Notes under the pieces: model-generated
Told to the model about the DNA's origin: nothing
Seen by the model: the letters and a program-made list of their open reading frames with translations, nothing else
The model's database searches: none
Part shown: positions 41,771-50,690 of the stretch, one piece after another
How the letters are laid out: every line of letters begins with the position of its first letter
How positions within the stretch are numbered: position 1 is the stretch's first letter
DNA from: TH-plancto1 sp031431195
GTDB lineage: Bacteria > Planctomycetota > Planctomycetia > Planctomycetales > Planctomycetaceae
Direction: 5' to 3'
NCBI GenBank assembly: GCA_031431195.1
Contig: JANPCU010000176.1
Span: 8,753 to 72,752, forward strand
DNA length: 64,000 nt
Position numbers and translations under genes: made by a program

Positions 41771-42370
41771 ATGTCTCAACCACAATCACAGCCGGAACCC
41801 TCCGATATCCAGAGCAGCATGAACCTGCTGATGGTGGTGCTTCATATCTATTCGACCTCGATCGAAGTCTTCCTGCATCGCGGGATGGGGGCACGGTATC
41901 TCGGCCTGCAAGCAGTCTTCGTGCTGTTCCTGGTGCCGCTGCACACGGGCTTCATGCGAACGAAAGATCCGTCGTTGACTGGTCTCTTTCTGCTAGCCTA
42001 CCTCGGAGCTTGTCTCGGACAACGCGCATTCATCCTCGCCCGAAACAGGACAGGACAGGTCGTGCATTCCCGCTACAACGGCTACCCGTGGTTGCTCGGG
42101 GCCAAGTCGCGGTTCGATGAACTGAACTGGAAGGGACGGGCTGAACCGCTCCTCATCCTCGCAGGCGGACTGCTGTTCGCAGTCATCGACGAAGGCTTTG
42201 GTTCGTACATCATGACAGCTGGTGGAGCGATGTTCTTCAAGAACCTCCTGCACCAGCAACTCCGCAGTCAGGAACTCATGGACATGCAAGACAGCCTCGT
42301 CGAGCAACAACATCGGGCCGCAGAGTTCCGCCAAATGAACGACGGCTACGATCGCTCGCCAAGGCGGTAG
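41771..42370 (+). CDS. Multi-pass membrane protein, 199 aa, unknown
   Basis: The start at ATG 41771 was chosen because the DNA before it is the hairpin element. Hydrophobic segments lie near residues 18-30, 45-62, 67-85 and 122-160 ('LGLQAVFVLFLVPLHTGF', 'LLILAGGLLFAVIDEG'). A helical charged tail follows. Its place right after the coupling ATPase suggests it could supply the missing membrane anchor. No family recognised. Confidence 0.7.
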   Translation: MSQPQSQPEPSDIQSSMNLLMVVLHIYSTSIEVFLHRGMGARYLGLQAVFVLFLVPLHTGFMRTKDPSLTGLFLLAYLGACLGQRAFILARNRTGQVVHSRYNGYPWLLGAKSRFDELNWKGRAEPLLILAGGLLFAVIDEGFGSYIMTAGGAMFFKNLLHQQLRSQELMDMQDSLVEQQHRAAEFRQMNDGYDRSPRR

Positions 42371-42469
42371 TGTCGTTCGTCGTGTCCACGCTGCACTCCA
42401 CTTCAATCGGGCACGTCGAGCCAGGGCGACGGCTCACGCTTCTCACTTCCAACGATCAGGATCTCCCGC

Positions 42470-42793
42470 ATGTCCACTCCCAAACCCAGCGACGACAAAC
42501 CCCAAGCCAAGATCGGCACTGGCCACGCCAACGCCATGTTCCGGCAAGGTCTCAGCGAACTGCGAGCCAGTCTCTATACCGGCTCCAACATTGCCCAATC
42601 CGCTGAATACGGCCTCTATGGACATCAGACACCTGGTGAGATCGCCGCCGACCGCAAGCCCGATCCGACGCCGACACTCGAAGAAGAACCCGTCCAGTCA
42701 CCGCTCCAGCAATCGATGAAAGAGGCCGAGTCTCGCTCTCAAGATAGGTCTCCCGCTCGCGAACGAGATCAGAACAAGGATCGTGATCGGTGA
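42470..42793 (+). CDS. Small hydrophilic protein, 107 aa, unknown
   Basis: Contains 'NAMFRQGLSELRASLYTGSNIAQSAEYGLYG' and a disordered charged tail ending in Arg/Asp/Lys repeats. It lies on the same strand after the membrane protein, 100 bases downstream. No function assigned. Confidence 0.55.
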   Translation: MSTPKPSDDKPQAKIGTGHANAMFRQGLSELRASLYTGSNIAQSAEYGLYGHQTPGEIAADRKPDPTPTLEEEPVQSPLQQSMKEAESRSQDRSPARERDQNKDRDR

Positions 42794-42922
42794 TGAGAGT
42801 CGCCTTCTCCCTCCCTAAAGAGCGTTCTTTCGCGGAACGAAAGACGACGAAGAGCAAAACGCTCCCCATTGATTCATATCACGTCACTCGTTCCCCTCCT
42901 CCTAACATAAACTACCTCGCTC

Positions 42923-43171
42923 ATGGACCAAGCCCCCTCTCCCCGTCTGCTCACCATCAGTGAGACTGCGACGTGCCTTGGCTGTTCTGAGGCCAACGTG
43001 TACGCACTGATCGACTCGGGCAAGCTGCCGTATGTCCCGGTCGGTAAACGGAAGGGCTACCGCGTGTCGCTCGAAGATGTGCGGACCTTTATCGACGCCC
43101 GCAAGGTCCAGAAACAACCGACGGAGACGAAGCCGAACTATCGACCTCGCCTCCGTCATATTCGCCTGTGA
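42923..43171 (+). CDS. Excisionase-like helix-turn-helix protein
   Basis: An 82-aa protein: 'RLLTISETATCLGCSEANVYALIDSGKLPYVPVGKRKGYRVSLEDVRTFIDARK' is a MerR-type/HTH_17 winged helix typical of excisionases and integrase regulators. It is convergent with the adjacent integrase gene. Probably directs excision or regulates integration. Confidence 0.8.
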   Translation: MDQAPSPRLLTISETATCLGCSEANVYALIDSGKLPYVPVGKRKGYRVSLEDVRTFIDARKVQKQPTETKPNYRPRLRHIRL

Positions 43172-43209
43172 GACGATCGACGATCGCGTTCACCGTTGCT
43201 GTATCCGAC

Positions 43210-44406
43210 TTACCCCACGGGCGTGGCCCGCTTTGCCTGTGCCAGCATGTGTTCGGGGTTATGGCTCAGATGCTGATACACCCTCGCGAGCGTACTGGGG
43301 TCGGAATGTCCCATCAGGATCGCCACCGTCAGCCCGTCCAACCCCGACTCCAACGCCCTGGTCGCCCACGCATGTCGCAAATCATACAGCGAATATCGCA
43401 GAGCGAACTTCTTCGCGTGCTGACGACGAGCGATATTTCGCGACTGATCCCGCAGGTACTCGGGAGTCTTGGCCACCAACTGTCCGCCGACCTGACGATG
43501 CGTCTTCAGCTTGACTCTGATCTGGTCGACCAATTCCTTCGGGACGGGGATTCCCTGGCGTTCGTACTCAGCCTTGCCAATCCGACTTTGCAACTGACCG
43601 AACTTCCGGCAGACCTTGTTGGGCTTCCACGGCACACCATTCGTCTGTCGCATGATCGGGCCGATGGGATTTCGTTCACAACAACGCGAGACGATCTCCA
43701 ACGCCACCTCCGTGAGATAGATGATCCTCGGTTGCCGTTTCCCCTTCGCCTCCGCCTTTGGAAACACGATCCGTTGGCGAGCCACATCGACATGCCGAGC
43801 CTCGATCCGCACCGACTCTTGAGGTCGAGATCCCGTCTCCCACGTCAACACGACCAAATCCCGAAATCCCGCATCAGTGATCTCGGCGAGCAACCGCAAA
43901 TAGTCGGCCACTGGAATCGTGACCTCGCGGTATTCACTCGGGGGAAGTGGCAACATCAGCAGCGGGTTCTTCTCGATGTAGCCTTGATGCAGCGACCACC
44001 GCACGCACGCCTTCACCGAGCGAATGCGGTTCCGCCGTGAAGACTTCGACAGATGCGGCGACTCGTCGACCCACTGCTGCACATGAAAGGGCTTCAACTC
44101 TGCCACCGTCAGGGTCGGATGCTTCTTGCAAAAGATCTGCAACTGCTGGCGATACCAGACATACGTCCCAGCCGAACGGTTGGCCTTCACCCATTCCAAA
44201 TACGCATCCGCCAACACCGCCACGAGCGGACTACGCACACCCGCTGCTGCCAACCCCAGCGGAGTCCGATGCTGCACCTGCATCAGTGCGTGGTACTGCT
44301 GAAAGGCTGCGTCCTTATCTGGACCCAGACAGTGTTGCTTGCGGTCAATCTCGACATACCACAGCTGCCGAGCCTGCTTGAAAAACGGTTTCGGAAAGTG
44401 AGCCAT
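43210..44406 (-). CDS. Tyrosine integrase at the element boundary
   Basis: A 398-aa protein from the ATG at 44406; a longer start at 44478 would add an arginine-rich non-domain tail. The core-binding domain ('LEWVKANRSAGTYVWYRQQLQIFCKKH') precedes the catalytic domain with 'LTWETGSRPQESVRIEARHV' (first Arg), 'LYDLRHAWATRALE', 'LMGHSDPSTLARVYQHL' (His and Tyr nucleophile). The usual first His of the HxxRH box reads Tyr. With the excisionase-like gene it forms the integration module that ends the plasmid-like region. Confidence 0.9.
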   Translation of the reverse strand: MAHFPKPFFKQARQLWYVEIDRKQHCLGPDKDAAFQQYHALMQVQHRTPLGLAAAGVRSPLVAVLADAYLEWVKANRSAGTYVWYRQQLQIFCKKHPTLTVAELKPFHVQQWVDESPHLSKSSRRNRIRSVKACVRWSLHQGYIEKNPLLMLPLPPSEYREVTIPVADYLRLLAEITDAGFRDLVVLTWETGSRPQESVRIEARHVDVARQRIVFPKAEAKGKRQPRIIYLTEVALEIVSRCCERNPIGPIMRQTNGVPWKPNKVCRKFGQLQSRIGKAEYERQGIPVPKELVDQIRVKLKTHRQVGGQLVAKTPEYLRDQSRNIARRQHAKKFALRYSLYDLRHAWATRALESGLDGLTVAILMGHSDPSTLARVYQHLSHNPEHMLAQAKRATPVG

Positions 44407-44529
44407 TGCGAACCTCAAGTCCAAGGAATCACCCAGAGGCGACCTTCGGTTCGCTTCGCGACTGAGCGGGGGCGGCAACCCTCGCTCAATCGTCTTTCAC
44501 CGCACTTCTCGGACAAGTTTTCGGACACC

Positions 44530-44542
44530 GACGAATTTCGTC
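44530..44542. promoter_or_regulatory. Palindrome overlapping the putative integrase promoter
   Basis: GACGAA-T-TTCGTC is a perfect 13-bp palindrome. On the reverse strand it overlaps TTGACG, a -35-like hexamer facing the integrase. It may be an operator or part of the attachment site. The rest of 44407-44717 shows no gene; an imperfect CCGGT/ACCGG hairpin near 44675 may terminate the next gene. Confidence 0.4.
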
Positions 44543-44717
44543 AAGCCCCCTCGTCGTAAGTCCTGACCATGATTCCGCATCGGGAACACCCCTCTCTGGG
44601 TGCGAAAGGCACAAGAGGTACATAGTGATCAACCTCTCGGCACAAGACCCTCTTTCGGCTGCGCCACCCCGGTCGCCCAAAGCGGCAACCGGGCCACCCA
44701 GCAGCATGGTGTGTATG

Positions 44718-45026
44718 TCATCCGCAGGCAAACATCGTGCGGTCGGGATATTCGCGTGCCTTCCAATGCTTCTTGATGCGTGCTGCTGCACTCTGAAATC
44801 TCTTGCCGTCGTCATCTTCCGGCATCGCCTCAATAAGTGAAACCTCTCCAGTCGCCTTCAAGACTCGCAAGACGCCCCTGTTCTGCCCGACAAGCATTGA
44901 CCGGCTGCTGTATCTCGGATCAGGCTCATACACGTCTGAAACAAACGCATACAACGCATCTTCATCCGTCTCGGCAATTTTCTCGATGCCGATGCACATC
45001 CAATCAACTGTACGATTGTTTCCCAT
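44718..45026 (-). CDS. Unknown 102-aa protein after the sigma54 activator gene
   Basis: The start at 45026 gives 'MGNNRTVDWMCIGIEKIAETDEDALYAFVSDVYEP'. A small alpha/beta protein with 'GVLRVLKATGEVSLIEAMPEDDDGKRF'. It begins 17 bases after the stop of the activator gene on the same strand, so the two are probably co-transcribed. No family recognised. Confidence 0.65.
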   Translation of the reverse strand: MGNNRTVDWMCIGIEKIAETDEDALYAFVSDVYEPDPRYSSRSMLVGQNRGVLRVLKATGEVSLIEAMPEDDDGKRFQSAAARIKKHWKAREYPDRTMFACG

Positions 45027-45042
45027 GCCAGTTTGATCTGCC

Positions 45043-47142
45043 CTAGGCGTCCTCCGCACCCTCATCTTCTTCGACTCCGTCCGGCCTGGCGAACCCGTAC
45101 TTCTTTAGCCGTCGATCCAAGGTCGTGCGTTCAATCCCCAGCATCCGGGCCGCTTGCGACTTGTTCCACCCGCACGACCGCAGGACGGCCTCGATGTAGA
45201 GCCGTTCGACATCGTCGAGGGTGCGGTTGGCTTGGATCAGGCTGTCCCACAGGCGGTAGCGGGGGTCGAAGGCGGTCTCGCCGCTGGGGACATCCGGTTC
45301 GGATTCCGGTTCGGGGGGGGGAGTGGGCACTGTCGCGGGAGCCACGACCGCGACCGGCGTGACGTGCGGGTGCAGCTCCAGCTTCGAGAGGACGATGTCC
45401 TCCTCGTTGATGAACTCCCGCTCGCACAGGATCACGGCCCGCTCGATCACGTTTCGCAGCTCGCGGACGTTCCCGGGCCAGGTGTGCTTGCTGAGCTTGT
45501 CAATCGCCGACCGGTCGAACCCCCGCACCTTCGAACGCTGGCTGCGGACGAAGCGCTCGACGAAGTGCCGGGCGAGGTCGGGGATGTCCTCGGGATGTTC
45601 GCGCAGCGGAGGGGCGAACAGTTCGATCACCTGCAGCCGGTAGAAGAGGTCGCTGCGATAGAGTTTGTCGCGAACGGCTTGCTCCAGGTCGCGATTCGTC
45701 GCGCACACGACGCGGACATCGACGCGGATCGTCTTGCCGCCGCCGACCCTTTCGAACTCCCTCGTCTCCAACACGCGGAGGAATTTGGTCTGTACTTCGA
45801 GGCTCATCTCCCCGACCTCGTCGAGGAATAGCGTGCCGCCGTGGGCTTGCTCGAACTTGCCCGCCTTCATCCCGGTGGCCCCGGTGAACGACCCCTTCTC
45901 GTGCCCGAACAGTTCGCTCTCCAGCAGCGACTCGGTCAGCGCGGCACAGTTCACGCAGATGATCGGCCCGTCGCGGCGGGGGCTGTTAAAGTGGACCGCG
46001 CGGGCGACCAGTTCCTTGCCGACGCCGCTCTCGCCGCGAATCAACACCGTGGCGTCGGACCGGGCCACGCGACCAATCGCCTGCTTCAGCTTTTGCACGG
46101 CCTGGCTGTTGCCGATCAACTCGGACTCCATGCCGAGCTGGGCCTGGTACTCCTTGCTGCGTTGCTCCGAGATGAGGAGGTTCTGGGCCAGCTTCTGGCG
46201 GTCGCGGGTCTTGCGGACGAGGCCCGCCATGTGGTCGGCCACGGCCAAGGTGTACTCCAAGTGCCGACCATCCAGCGGGTCGGTGACCGAGGTCGAGTAG
46301 AGATGGATCACGCCGATCGGTCGCCCTTCGAGGCGGATCGGCGCACAGACCACGCTCTCTGCCGCCAGGATTTCGAGACTCTTGCTCCGAGCCAGCGAGG
46401 TGTTCTGCGACACGTCATGGGCCAAGATCGCCTCCAACGACCGAAATACCTGCTCTGACAAATGGGACGAGAACCGCAGCTCCTTCGGCTGATCCTCGGG
46501 GATCCGCATCGCCATCACTTTGAGGAGCTTGGGGTCCGAGACCTCGGCGTCTTCCGGGAGCAGCAAGAGCGCCGCCATCGCCGCTGGGATCACTCTCAGC
46601 AGCCCATCGAGGGTGATGTCCGCCAGAGCCTCGATGTCATCGGCCACCTGCATTGCCTGCGACAGCTTGAACAGGTCGGCGGCCCCCAACGGGTTGACTC
46701 GTGTGTGCGAGATGCTCTCGGAGTTGTTGTATTGCGTCACCGATTTACGTTCGATGATGGCAAAGCCGTCTTGGTCATCCGTCGAGGTCGCGAGTGAATT
46801 CCCCAGCCCGTCGACGGGTGTTTGTTCTGGATGAAAGGCCGTCATCTGGATCGTGAAGTCGCCGACCGAAATCGTCTGCCCGATCTGGACGACGGTATCG
46901 CCATCGATCTTCGCGCCTTCGACAAACACTCCATTCCGGCTTTGGTTGTCGCGGACATACCATGTCCCGTTGCCGCAGAAGACCTCGCAATGGACGCGGC
47001 TGCATTTGCGATCCGGGACGACGAGAGTGTTGCCGGGGGTGCGTCCAATCGTCACCCGTTGACCAGGCCGGATCTCCACCACCTGGAGCCGGGCCGCGCC
47101 GCGCTGGAGGATCAGGTAGCGAGTGTCGGAGGCCATTTGCAT
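45043..47142 (-). CDS. FHA-GAF-sigma54 AAA+ transcriptional activator
   Basis: A 699-aa protein. The FHA domain (about 20-100) reads 'TIGRTPGNTLVVPDRKCSRVHCEV' and 'NQSRNGVFVEG', a phosphothreonine-binding module. A GAF-like region spans about 160-310. The AAA+ sigma54-interaction domain has Walker A 'GESGVGKE' (370-377), GSFTGA (417-422, a GAFTGA variant) and 'TLFLDEVGEM' (438-446). A Fis-type helix-turn-helix ('CGWNKSQAARMLGIERTTLDRRL') ends it. It should activate sigma54 promoters in response to Ser/Thr kinase signalling. Targets unknown. Confidence 0.93.
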   Translation of the reverse strand: MQMASDTRYLILQRGAARLQVVEIRPGQRVTIGRTPGNTLVVPDRKCSRVHCEVFCGNGTWYVRDNQSRNGVFVEGAKIDGDTVVQIGQTISVGDFTIQMTAFHPEQTPVDGLGNSLATSTDDQDGFAIIERKSVTQYNNSESISHTRVNPLGAADLFKLSQAMQVADDIEALADITLDGLLRVIPAAMAALLLLPEDAEVSDPKLLKVMAMRIPEDQPKELRFSSHLSEQVFRSLEAILAHDVSQNTSLARSKSLEILAAESVVCAPIRLEGRPIGVIHLYSTSVTDPLDGRHLEYTLAVADHMAGLVRKTRDRQKLAQNLLISEQRSKEYQAQLGMESELIGNSQAVQKLKQAIGRVARSDATVLIRGESGVGKELVARAVHFNSPRRDGPIICVNCAALTESLLESELFGHEKGSFTGATGMKAGKFEQAHGGTLFLDEVGEMSLEVQTKFLRVLETREFERVGGGKTIRVDVRVVCATNRDLEQAVRDKLYRSDLFYRLQVIELFAPPLREHPEDIPDLARHFVERFVRSQRSKVRGFDRSAIDKLSKHTWPGNVRELRNVIERAVILCEREFINEEDIVLSKLELHPHVTPVAVVAPATVPTPPPEPESEPDVPSGETAFDPRYRLWDSLIQANRTLDDVERLYIEAVLRSCGWNKSQAARMLGIERTTLDRRLKKYGFARPDGVEEDEGAEDA

Positions 47143-47223
47143 GCGTTGCTCGCGGGGGAGGATCGTTAAGGGTTGAGGGTTGAGAAAAGCCCACAGGTTG
47201 CAACCGGTGGGCTTGATTGTGGA

Positions 47224-48132
47224 CTAAGCCGGCGGCGTGTGTCCCATGTCGGCCATGAGCACCTTCATGTCTTCCCACACCGGCTTCTTGGCCTCGGGGT
47301 TTCGCAACAGATACGACGGGTGATAGGTACACAGCACCTTGGCCCGGCCATGCGTGTAGAACCTCCCGCGCAGCTTGCCGATCGTCTCTTCACTAGCCAG
47401 TAGATTCTGAGCGGCGGTCGAACCCCAGCAGACGATGTACTCGGGATCGACAATCGCGATTTGCCCGTTGAGGTACTCGCGGCAATTGTTCGCTTCTTCG
47501 GGAGCGGGGGCTCGGTTCCCCGGAGGACGACACCGCAGGATGTTGCAGATGTACAACTCCTCGCGGGTCCAGCCGCACGCGATGATGATCTTCGTGAGCA
47601 GTTGCCCCGCACGACCGACGAACGGTTCGCCCTGCTCGTCCTCGTCAGCCCCGGGAGCTTCGCCGATGAACATGACGCGGGCCTTGGGATTGCCGACACC
47701 GAAGACCGTCTGCTGACGCGTGGTCGACAATTCCTGGCAGCGCGTGCATTGGGCGACACGCGCGGCCAGAGCGGCCAACCGGGTCTCGCGGCTCCCCTTT
47801 TGGGCGATCTCGGGTGCCAAGGCGATGACCGGAAGTTCAGGAAGTGGTGCGGCCTGGGGAGCATTGGACTTGCGAGCCATATCGGTCTGGTCATCCTCAT
47901 TCGGAGTCGGGGGATTCACGGAGGTGGGAACGGAAGCTGAGTGGGACTCGACGAGAACGGCCGCAGGAATCTGCTGCACCAGCATCGCTTCGACCGCAGC
48001 CACCCTCTGCAAATGACTCAACCCCGCTGAGTTCCAGCTGCGAAGAATCTGGTGAAGTACACGCCCCGTCGACATGCGACCCGCCCCGTTGCGATCTGAA
48101 TGTCCTTCGAGTGGAGGACGCGATTGTTGCAT
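47224..48132 (-). CDS. Uracil-DNA glycosylase, family 4 (iron-sulfur)
   Basis: A 302-aa protein; about 115 N-terminal residues precede the catalytic core. It has 'CTRCQEL' (C129, C132) with later cysteines near 201 and 217 for the 4Fe-4S cluster, 'MFIGEAPGADEDEQGEPFVGRAGQLL', 'YICNILRCRPPGNRAP' and 'TYHPSYLLR' (271-277). It removes uracil from DNA in base-excision repair. An internal ATG at 48075 is an alternative start; neither has a clear ribosome site. Confidence 0.92.
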   Translation of the reverse strand: MQQSRPPLEGHSDRNGAGRMSTGRVLHQILRSWNSAGLSHLQRVAAVEAMLVQQIPAAVLVESHSASVPTSVNPPTPNEDDQTDMARKSNAPQAAPLPELPVIALAPEIAQKGSRETRLAALAARVAQCTRCQELSTTRQQTVFGVGNPKARVMFIGEAPGADEDEQGEPFVGRAGQLLTKIIIACGWTREELYICNILRCRPPGNRAPAPEEANNCREYLNGQIAIVDPEYIVCWGSTAAQNLLASEETIGKLRGRFYTHGRAKVLCTYHPSYLLRNPEAKKPVWEDMKVLMADMGHTPPA

Positions 48133-48289
48133 GGTAGCGAGAAACCGCTGGCCGGTCGCTCGTCACGGCGGTGGATGCACACACGACTCCCTGTGTGTGC
48201 ATCAGGATCGTCGACAGCTCCCCTCTCCCCACCTGCGTCGTAACATTTGGCGAGGACACGACTGTAAGGAGTGTTCACGGAGGTAGGCG

Positions 48290-49060
48290 ATGGCGCGGTA
48301 TGGATTGTCGGACGAGCCGTGGGCGGTGTGGCCACAGGTGTTGCCGCCGGAGGCCTCGACGGGGCGACCGCCGCATGATCGGCGGCGGATCATCGAGGGC
48401 ATTTTGTTCGTCCTCAAGACCGGGTGTCCGAGGCGGGATGTGCCCGTCGAGTTCGGCAACTGGTCGACGGTCTACGAGCGGTTTCGGCTCTGGTCACATG
48501 CGGGTCTGTGGGAGCAAATTCTGGCGGCGCTACAGGCCCGCCAGCACGCCTCGGGCGAGATTCTACTTCGCGCAGGTCAGATCGAGGCGTACGACGGACG
48601 TCCTCGTCTGCCTACTCCCCGAGTTTTTCACACGGACGGACAAGGATGTCCGTCCTACGAAATGCCTCATTTCTCTCCGCGCGAAGTCTGACTGGGATCT
48701 GTTTTGCATTGATGGCACCGTGATCGGCGCTCATAAAGCCGCAGCTGGGGCCTCGAAAAAAAGTGACCGATGAGCCCGCTGACCAGGCGTTGGGACGGTC
48801 GCCAAGGCGGCTTTGGCACCAAGCTGCAAGTGTTGTGCGACGCGAGCGGCTGGCTGTTGACGGTGGCTCTGACACCGGGTCAAACGCACGAGACGCAAGC
48901 CCCGGAATTCACCACGGGGGCACGGGGGCACGGAGAAGACCGGCACCGGACAAGACGCGGTCCCGTTCCGAGGGCCAGGGACACACTTCTGAAGGATCGC
49001 GGATCGCTTGCGGTCGCTCAATCGACTGATGTGAATATCGTCTCGGAGCGATTCTGAACA
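48290..49060 (+). pseudogene. Degenerate IS5-type transposase interrupted by two repeat elements
   Basis: The first frame reads 'MARYGLSDEPWAVWPQVLPP', 'DRRRIIEGILFVLKTGCPRRDVP', the N-terminal IS5-type segment. It is broken after 'QARQHASGEI' by a 124-bp element. The next part, in another frame, reads 'DWDLFCIDGTVIGAHKAAAGASKK', and a further shift gives 'GGFGTKLQVLCDASGWLLTVALTPGQTHETQ', where a second repeat begins. The C-terminal half with the final catalytic residues is missing. Translation cannot produce a working transposase. Confidence 0.85.
48565..48688. repeat. 124-bp MITE-like insertion inside the transposase remnant
   Basis: Terminal inverted repeats ACTTCGCGC and GCGCGAAGT are perfect, with CT directly repeated on both sides. 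A related copy of almost equal length lies at 51212-51334. The element splits the transposase between the coding parts for '...ASGEI' and 'DWDLF...'. Confidence 0.7.
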
Positions 49061-49093
49061 CCCCCCGCTCTTCTCCGTGCCTCCCTGGTGAAA
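48908..49093. repeat. TTCACCACGG-type inverted repeat element
   Basis: The left end TTCACCACGGGGGCACGG is matched in reverse complement by CCGTGCCTCCCTGGTGAA at 49076-49093. The same termini occur at 56848-57073. This copy truncates the transposase remnant. Confidence 0.7.
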
Positions 49094-49259
49094 CTCTGCC
49101 GCTGCCGACTTCTCTGATGCACACACGCCGGAACGGGAGACATTCGCCCCTGGGCAGTCCCCCTGCTGTTCTGCGGCACACCCCCCGAGACGCACAACTT
49201 CCCGCTACTCTTGCTCCTCGTTTCCGCATCCCTCATGCTGCCTGCAGGAGACACCCCCC

Positions 49260-50690
49260 ATGAACGAGCCACTGTCGCAGATCCCGCCTCTCGGCGGACT
49301 CTGTACTTACGAAGAGGCCAGCCGGACCGCATTGTCCGTCGAGGACTGTGTCGAGTGGCTCAAGCGGTTGCATTATGTCTGGAAGCGACTGCACCAGATT
49401 TTCACCTCGCACATCACCGCAGAGCCGATCTACGAGTTGAAGACGGCGTTCAGTCTGCATGCTCATCTCTGTGCCGAACATGCGCAAGCGATCCGGACTC
49501 GTGTCTCCGAGATGCGCGAACCACCGTTGGGGTTGGAAGTGGTCCCGCACCCCGCACTCGCGCTGGCGTGCGATGAGGTTCTTTGTGCCCCGACGACTCG
49601 CCAACGATGTCTGGGACTCTATGGGGTCTTACTACCAGCGCTGAATGAATCGATTCACGGCTATCTGGAGACGACAAACCACTTGGCTGATGCCCCGAGT
49701 GTCCGCATACTGCGGTTCGCCCGGTTGGAACTGGGGGACATGCTGGCCTTCGGGGAACAGGCCCTCCAGGCATGGGAAGCGGCCCCGGTTGAAGCGAGCG
49801 AATGGCCAGAGAGTACGGCTGTCTATTACCAAGGAATGTGGCAATCGCTCGCCAGTGCCGGCAGCCTGAGCGGTCGCGAGGCGATCACCATATCGCCTCC
49901 CGCTCCTGTCTACTCCGCAACGCCGCTCCAGTACGACCGCGTTCCGCGCCGCGACACCCGGTTTCAGGACTCCTTCAACGCCGGAGTGAACCCCGAGGCG
50001 TTCCTCTACGACCCCGAGTTCTCCCCGCGCGACAAGACGCTGATGATGTTCTACAAACGCCTCCGCGAGATCGATGTGCCGGAAATGATGGCCAGCATTC
50101 TGGTCGAAATGCCTCACAAGCCGTGGGGCTTCCAACGCGATATGACCCGCCAGCTGTGGGACGAGGCCCGGCATGCCATGCTCGGTGAAGTCGGCTTTCG
50201 CCAAGCCGGGATCGACTGGACCCGCATCCCGATCAGCTTCCTCTGGTCATACAACCTCAACACCCAGCTGACCGCACAAGAGCGGCACGCGGTGCTGTTT
50301 TTCATTGAGCAGGGGCTGATGCCGAAGTCCGGGAAGCGTTACGAGTGGGAGGTCGCCAAAGCCTCGGGGAATCCGCTGGCCGCACTGTTCCAAGACTTCG
50401 ACTGGGCCGATGAGGTACTGCATGCGCAGATTGGTCGCGAGTGGTACGTGAAGGGTTTCGGCGATCTGCACGGGGCGTTGGCTTATGGCGATCAGTGCTG
50501 GTCCAAGGTCATGTCGCACTGGCGGGAGTATCTCGATCAGGGCCTCACAGAACACCACAACTGGTGGCCCGAGATCTATCGACAGGCCTGCCGCAACTGG
50601 GGTGTCGAGCCTGACCCGCGGGCACTGTCGTTCCAGGAGACGTATGAGACGATTCGGGCCGATCTGAAAGAGATCACGGGTCCCGCGTGA
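49260..50690 (+). CDS. Ferritin-like diiron protein, 476 aa
   Basis: GCAGGAG lies before the start. The protein is helical with two ferritin-type iron-binding helices: 'YELKTAFSLHAHLCAEHAQAIRTRV' (E59, H68/H74 region), 'LARLELGDMLAFGEQ', and 'LWDEARHAMLGEVGF' (D301-E302-x-R-H305), a classical ExxH helix. A later 'DWADEVLHAQIGREWY' could complete the site. Proteins of this look include DUF455-type and oxygenase-like diiron enzymes. The reaction cannot be stated. It stands alone as a transcription unit. Confidence 0.75.
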   Translation: MNEPLSQIPPLGGLCTYEEASRTALSVEDCVEWLKRLHYVWKRLHQIFTSHITAEPIYELKTAFSLHAHLCAEHAQAIRTRVSEMREPPLGLEVVPHPALALACDEVLCAPTTRQRCLGLYGVLLPALNESIHGYLETTNHLADAPSVRILRFARLELGDMLAFGEQALQAWEAAPVEASEWPESTAVYYQGMWQSLASAGSLSGREAITISPPAPVYSATPLQYDRVPRRDTRFQDSFNAGVNPEAFLYDPEFSPRDKTLMMFYKRLREIDVPEMMASILVEMPHKPWGFQRDMTRQLWDEARHAMLGEVGFRQAGIDWTRIPISFLWSYNLNTQLTAQERHAVLFFIEQGLMPKSGKRYEWEVAKASGNPLAALFQDFDWADEVLHAQIGREWYVKGFGDLHGALAYGDQCWSKVMSHWREYLDQGLTEHHNWWPEIYRQACRNWGVEPDPRALSFQETYETIRADLKEITGPA

